Assembly (NCBI GenBank): GCA_015179045.1
Contig: WHUZ01000110.1
Location: 119,376 to 183,375, forward strand
Reading direction: 5' to 3'
Source: Kalaharituber pfeilii
Lineage: Eukaryota; Ascomycota; Pezizomycetes; Pezizales; Pezizaceae
DNA length: 64,000 nucleotides
Shown: piece after piece, positions 62,552-64,000 of the stretch
How positions within the stretch are numbered: the stretch's first letter is position 1
Layout of the letters: each line of letters starts with the position of its first letter
The notes under the pieces: generated by a model
Database searches by the model: none
Seen by the model: the letters and a program-made list of their open reading frames with translations, nothing else
What the model was told of the DNA's origin: nothing
Program-made: the position numbers and the translations under genes

Positions 62552-62563
62552 AAACTAACTCCG

Positions 62564-63460
62564 AAAGACCGTTGCAGTCGCGAGGGCTTACTGCTTTGTG
62601 ACAGCGGTCGCTAGTGTCGCAAGCATTGCTCCTGCTCCCGTCGCAAGCTGTGCCCCCGCTGCCAGCGGGCATCCTCTAGGAACTTATGTAACCCACAATC
62701 TTACCAGTACTTGTCTGCTAGAAAAGGATACGAGTCCACATTTCAAGCGCCAAGCGCAGGGTACAAGGAATTGGGGGTTGGACAACATGCGCTTCTTCCA
62801 GCTGAATCGTCGTCCCCACATGCATGTTACACACCTGAATTGTAAGTATTTAGCCTGTTTGCTCGACCGTAGGTGGGGAGCGGGGGACACTATAATTAGA
62901 AAGGGTTGCGAACGCGTTGAGGGATTGGTGATAGACTCTGGGGGAACTTTATGTATGACAGTGAAGGACAATTGTCGGCACCTATTTCCGTGTTAAATCC
63001 GACAGCATGGATAATATGGTACGATGAGCGATTAAAGCCACTTGGTAGAGTATTGGGAGCACTCCAAACTATACAGCAGCGAAAACGGACATTACCAAGG
63101 CTCCATAACCAGGTGACAGTCACCAGTGAATTTCACTATCACTCACACTGTCTGCGTGGTTTCGTTGCATGGGTGTTGTTGAACTCCTCGCTCCTCTCCT
63201 ATTCATTTTGCATCGCAAAGATGCGAGTTTTTTTTTTTCTTGGCGGGGGTGTCCAGCTAATTCGCCCTTCGCATGGCATCTACAGTAGTTACACTCGCAG
63301 GCCATTCCTTGATTCCTGCAAGGATCCCTCCACCATGAGTTGAAGGGATTGAGATGATGCTATATATGTGTAGGAGAGGGAAGACGTGAGTTCGTAACCG
63401 GCATATACGGCTCTATCATGTAGCTCCTACAGTCGCTAGCAGCTCTAAGCTTGCTCATGC
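62564..63460. other. No supported gene
   Basis: Plus-strand frames of 130-132 codons at 62598-62996 and 62951-63343 overlap each other and frames on the other strand. No domains were recognised. Confidence 0.35.
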
Positions 63461-63461
63461 G

Positions 63462-64000
63462 TTTTTTTTTTTTTTTATTCACGTAACCCCGCATACAGGC
63501 TATCAGCCTATGGCAGGGACCCATATACCCGGGCCAGGTTTGGAACACCTAACTAAGGAATCTACATGCACATCTTGAGCACTCAGTGCTCTCCGTCCCC
63601 GGCTACCCCAGATCGAGGCAGGCAAACCAGTACTCGACCGGGTCGCCCTCCACACCTTCTTGCTTCCACCCTTTCTCCTCTAGGTCCTCCCAGGACTGCC
63701 AGGTGACATGCGCCCCATCTTTGTCCTTCCTCTGGGGTCGCTCCAGTTCGGTGCACCTGAACACCACATGCTCAGCACTCCATGCCTCACCACATGTACA
63801 TTGTACCTCCTCGCCACTGACCATCCTCCTCCACATAGCTCCGCCTTTTCCAGTCCGCAGCCATGTGTAATTTGCGAGTGCTCTCCTGCCCCACTTCACG
63901 AATTTGCCCTTCCCAAACCCTGCACGCTCCCTCTCCTCTTTTCTTTTGCGAACTAACTCTTGACGCAGCCCACCCTCAGTGGCCTGCCCATCATACCTCA
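63462..64000 (-). mobile_element. LINE-C 3' part (runs off the window)
   Basis: The minus strand reads LVRKRKEERERAGFGKGKFV, WGRRALANYTWLRTGKGG, and a C-terminal knuckle (VQCTCGEAWSAEHVVFRC). It ends ...DPVEYWFACLDLG at 63603. A 3' UTR and tail (GGGTCCCTGCCATAGGCTG, ATGCGGGGTTACGTGAAT) with a 15-nt A-run (T-run 63462-63476) follow. The knuckle spacing is as in LINE-A, while the tail is distinct. The visible frame is open. Confidence 0.8.

Noticed and set aside
62598..63343. Two overlapping plus-strand frames of about 130 codons
   Set aside because: They overlap each other and opposite-strand frames and have no recognisable content; insufficient support.
1..64000. tRNA, rRNA, telomere repeat and centromere-like satellite
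   Set aside because: I saw no convincing cloverleaf with A and B boxes, no rRNA stretch and no TTAGGG array; a tRNAscan-SE or Infernal run would settle it.

Overview
The window is a transposon-crowded stretch of what looks like a filamentous ascomycete genome (Pezizomycotina; I cannot name the species). The basis is: Tad1-type LINEs with a CCHC gag-like ORF1 and an endonuclease/RT/RNase H ORF2; genes with short spliceosomal introns (45-165 nt) carrying fungal-type branch sites; solo LTRs with 5-bp target duplications; and islands of almost pure A+T that resemble heavily RIP-mutated DNA. Only six or seven host-type genes look intact.

Region by region: (1) 2.08-11.19 kb is bounded by inverted ~0.5 kb arms. 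It holds a degenerate RecQ-like helicase split by a LINE, a 526-aa protein I do not recognise, a small convergent ORF, and leaders with a 12-bp GATCGTTGCCCT-type tandem repeat. It may be an undescribed mobile or selfish element. (2) 11.6-15.6 kb holds a broken LINE gag ORF with a solo LTR inside, then an AT-rich island containing a second, unmutated solo LTR. (3) 16.2-30.5 kb is a five-copy tandem family on the minus strand. It encodes small membrane proteins with a signal peptide, a Thr/Val-rich ectodomain, one TM helix and a charged coiled coil. Copies A and E are intact; B, C and D are decayed. (4) 33.7-43.9 kb is a nest: an LRR/F-box-like gene torn by LINEs, a 1.7-kb foldback element inside a LINE tail, and a near full-length 6.9-kb LINE with an intact 971-aa ORF1. 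(5) 46.3-57.0 kb is the most gene-like part: a coiled-coil/beta-trefoil protein, a complete secreted type-B carboxylesterase with four exons, and a 288-aa protein of unknown function, separated by hAT-type elements. (6) 59.7-64.0 kb holds LINE remnants; one is split within its RNase H domain by a hAT element with (GGCCTGG)n ends.

I use three working names. LINE-A is Tad1-like; its tail contains CCCTGCCATGG and CGGGGTTATGTGATT before the A-run. LINE-B has a tail hairpin CGCCATAGCCCATAGGGCG before the A-run and an ORF2 zinc finger of the form CRWCG...H...C. LINE-C has a tail with GGGTCCCTGCCATAGGCTG. Many copies consist of nothing but the last 40-60 nt of a LINE plus poly-A, framed by perfect 9-15 bp target duplications. 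The genes do not form one pathway. The history of the locus is tandem gene duplication followed by layered transposition.
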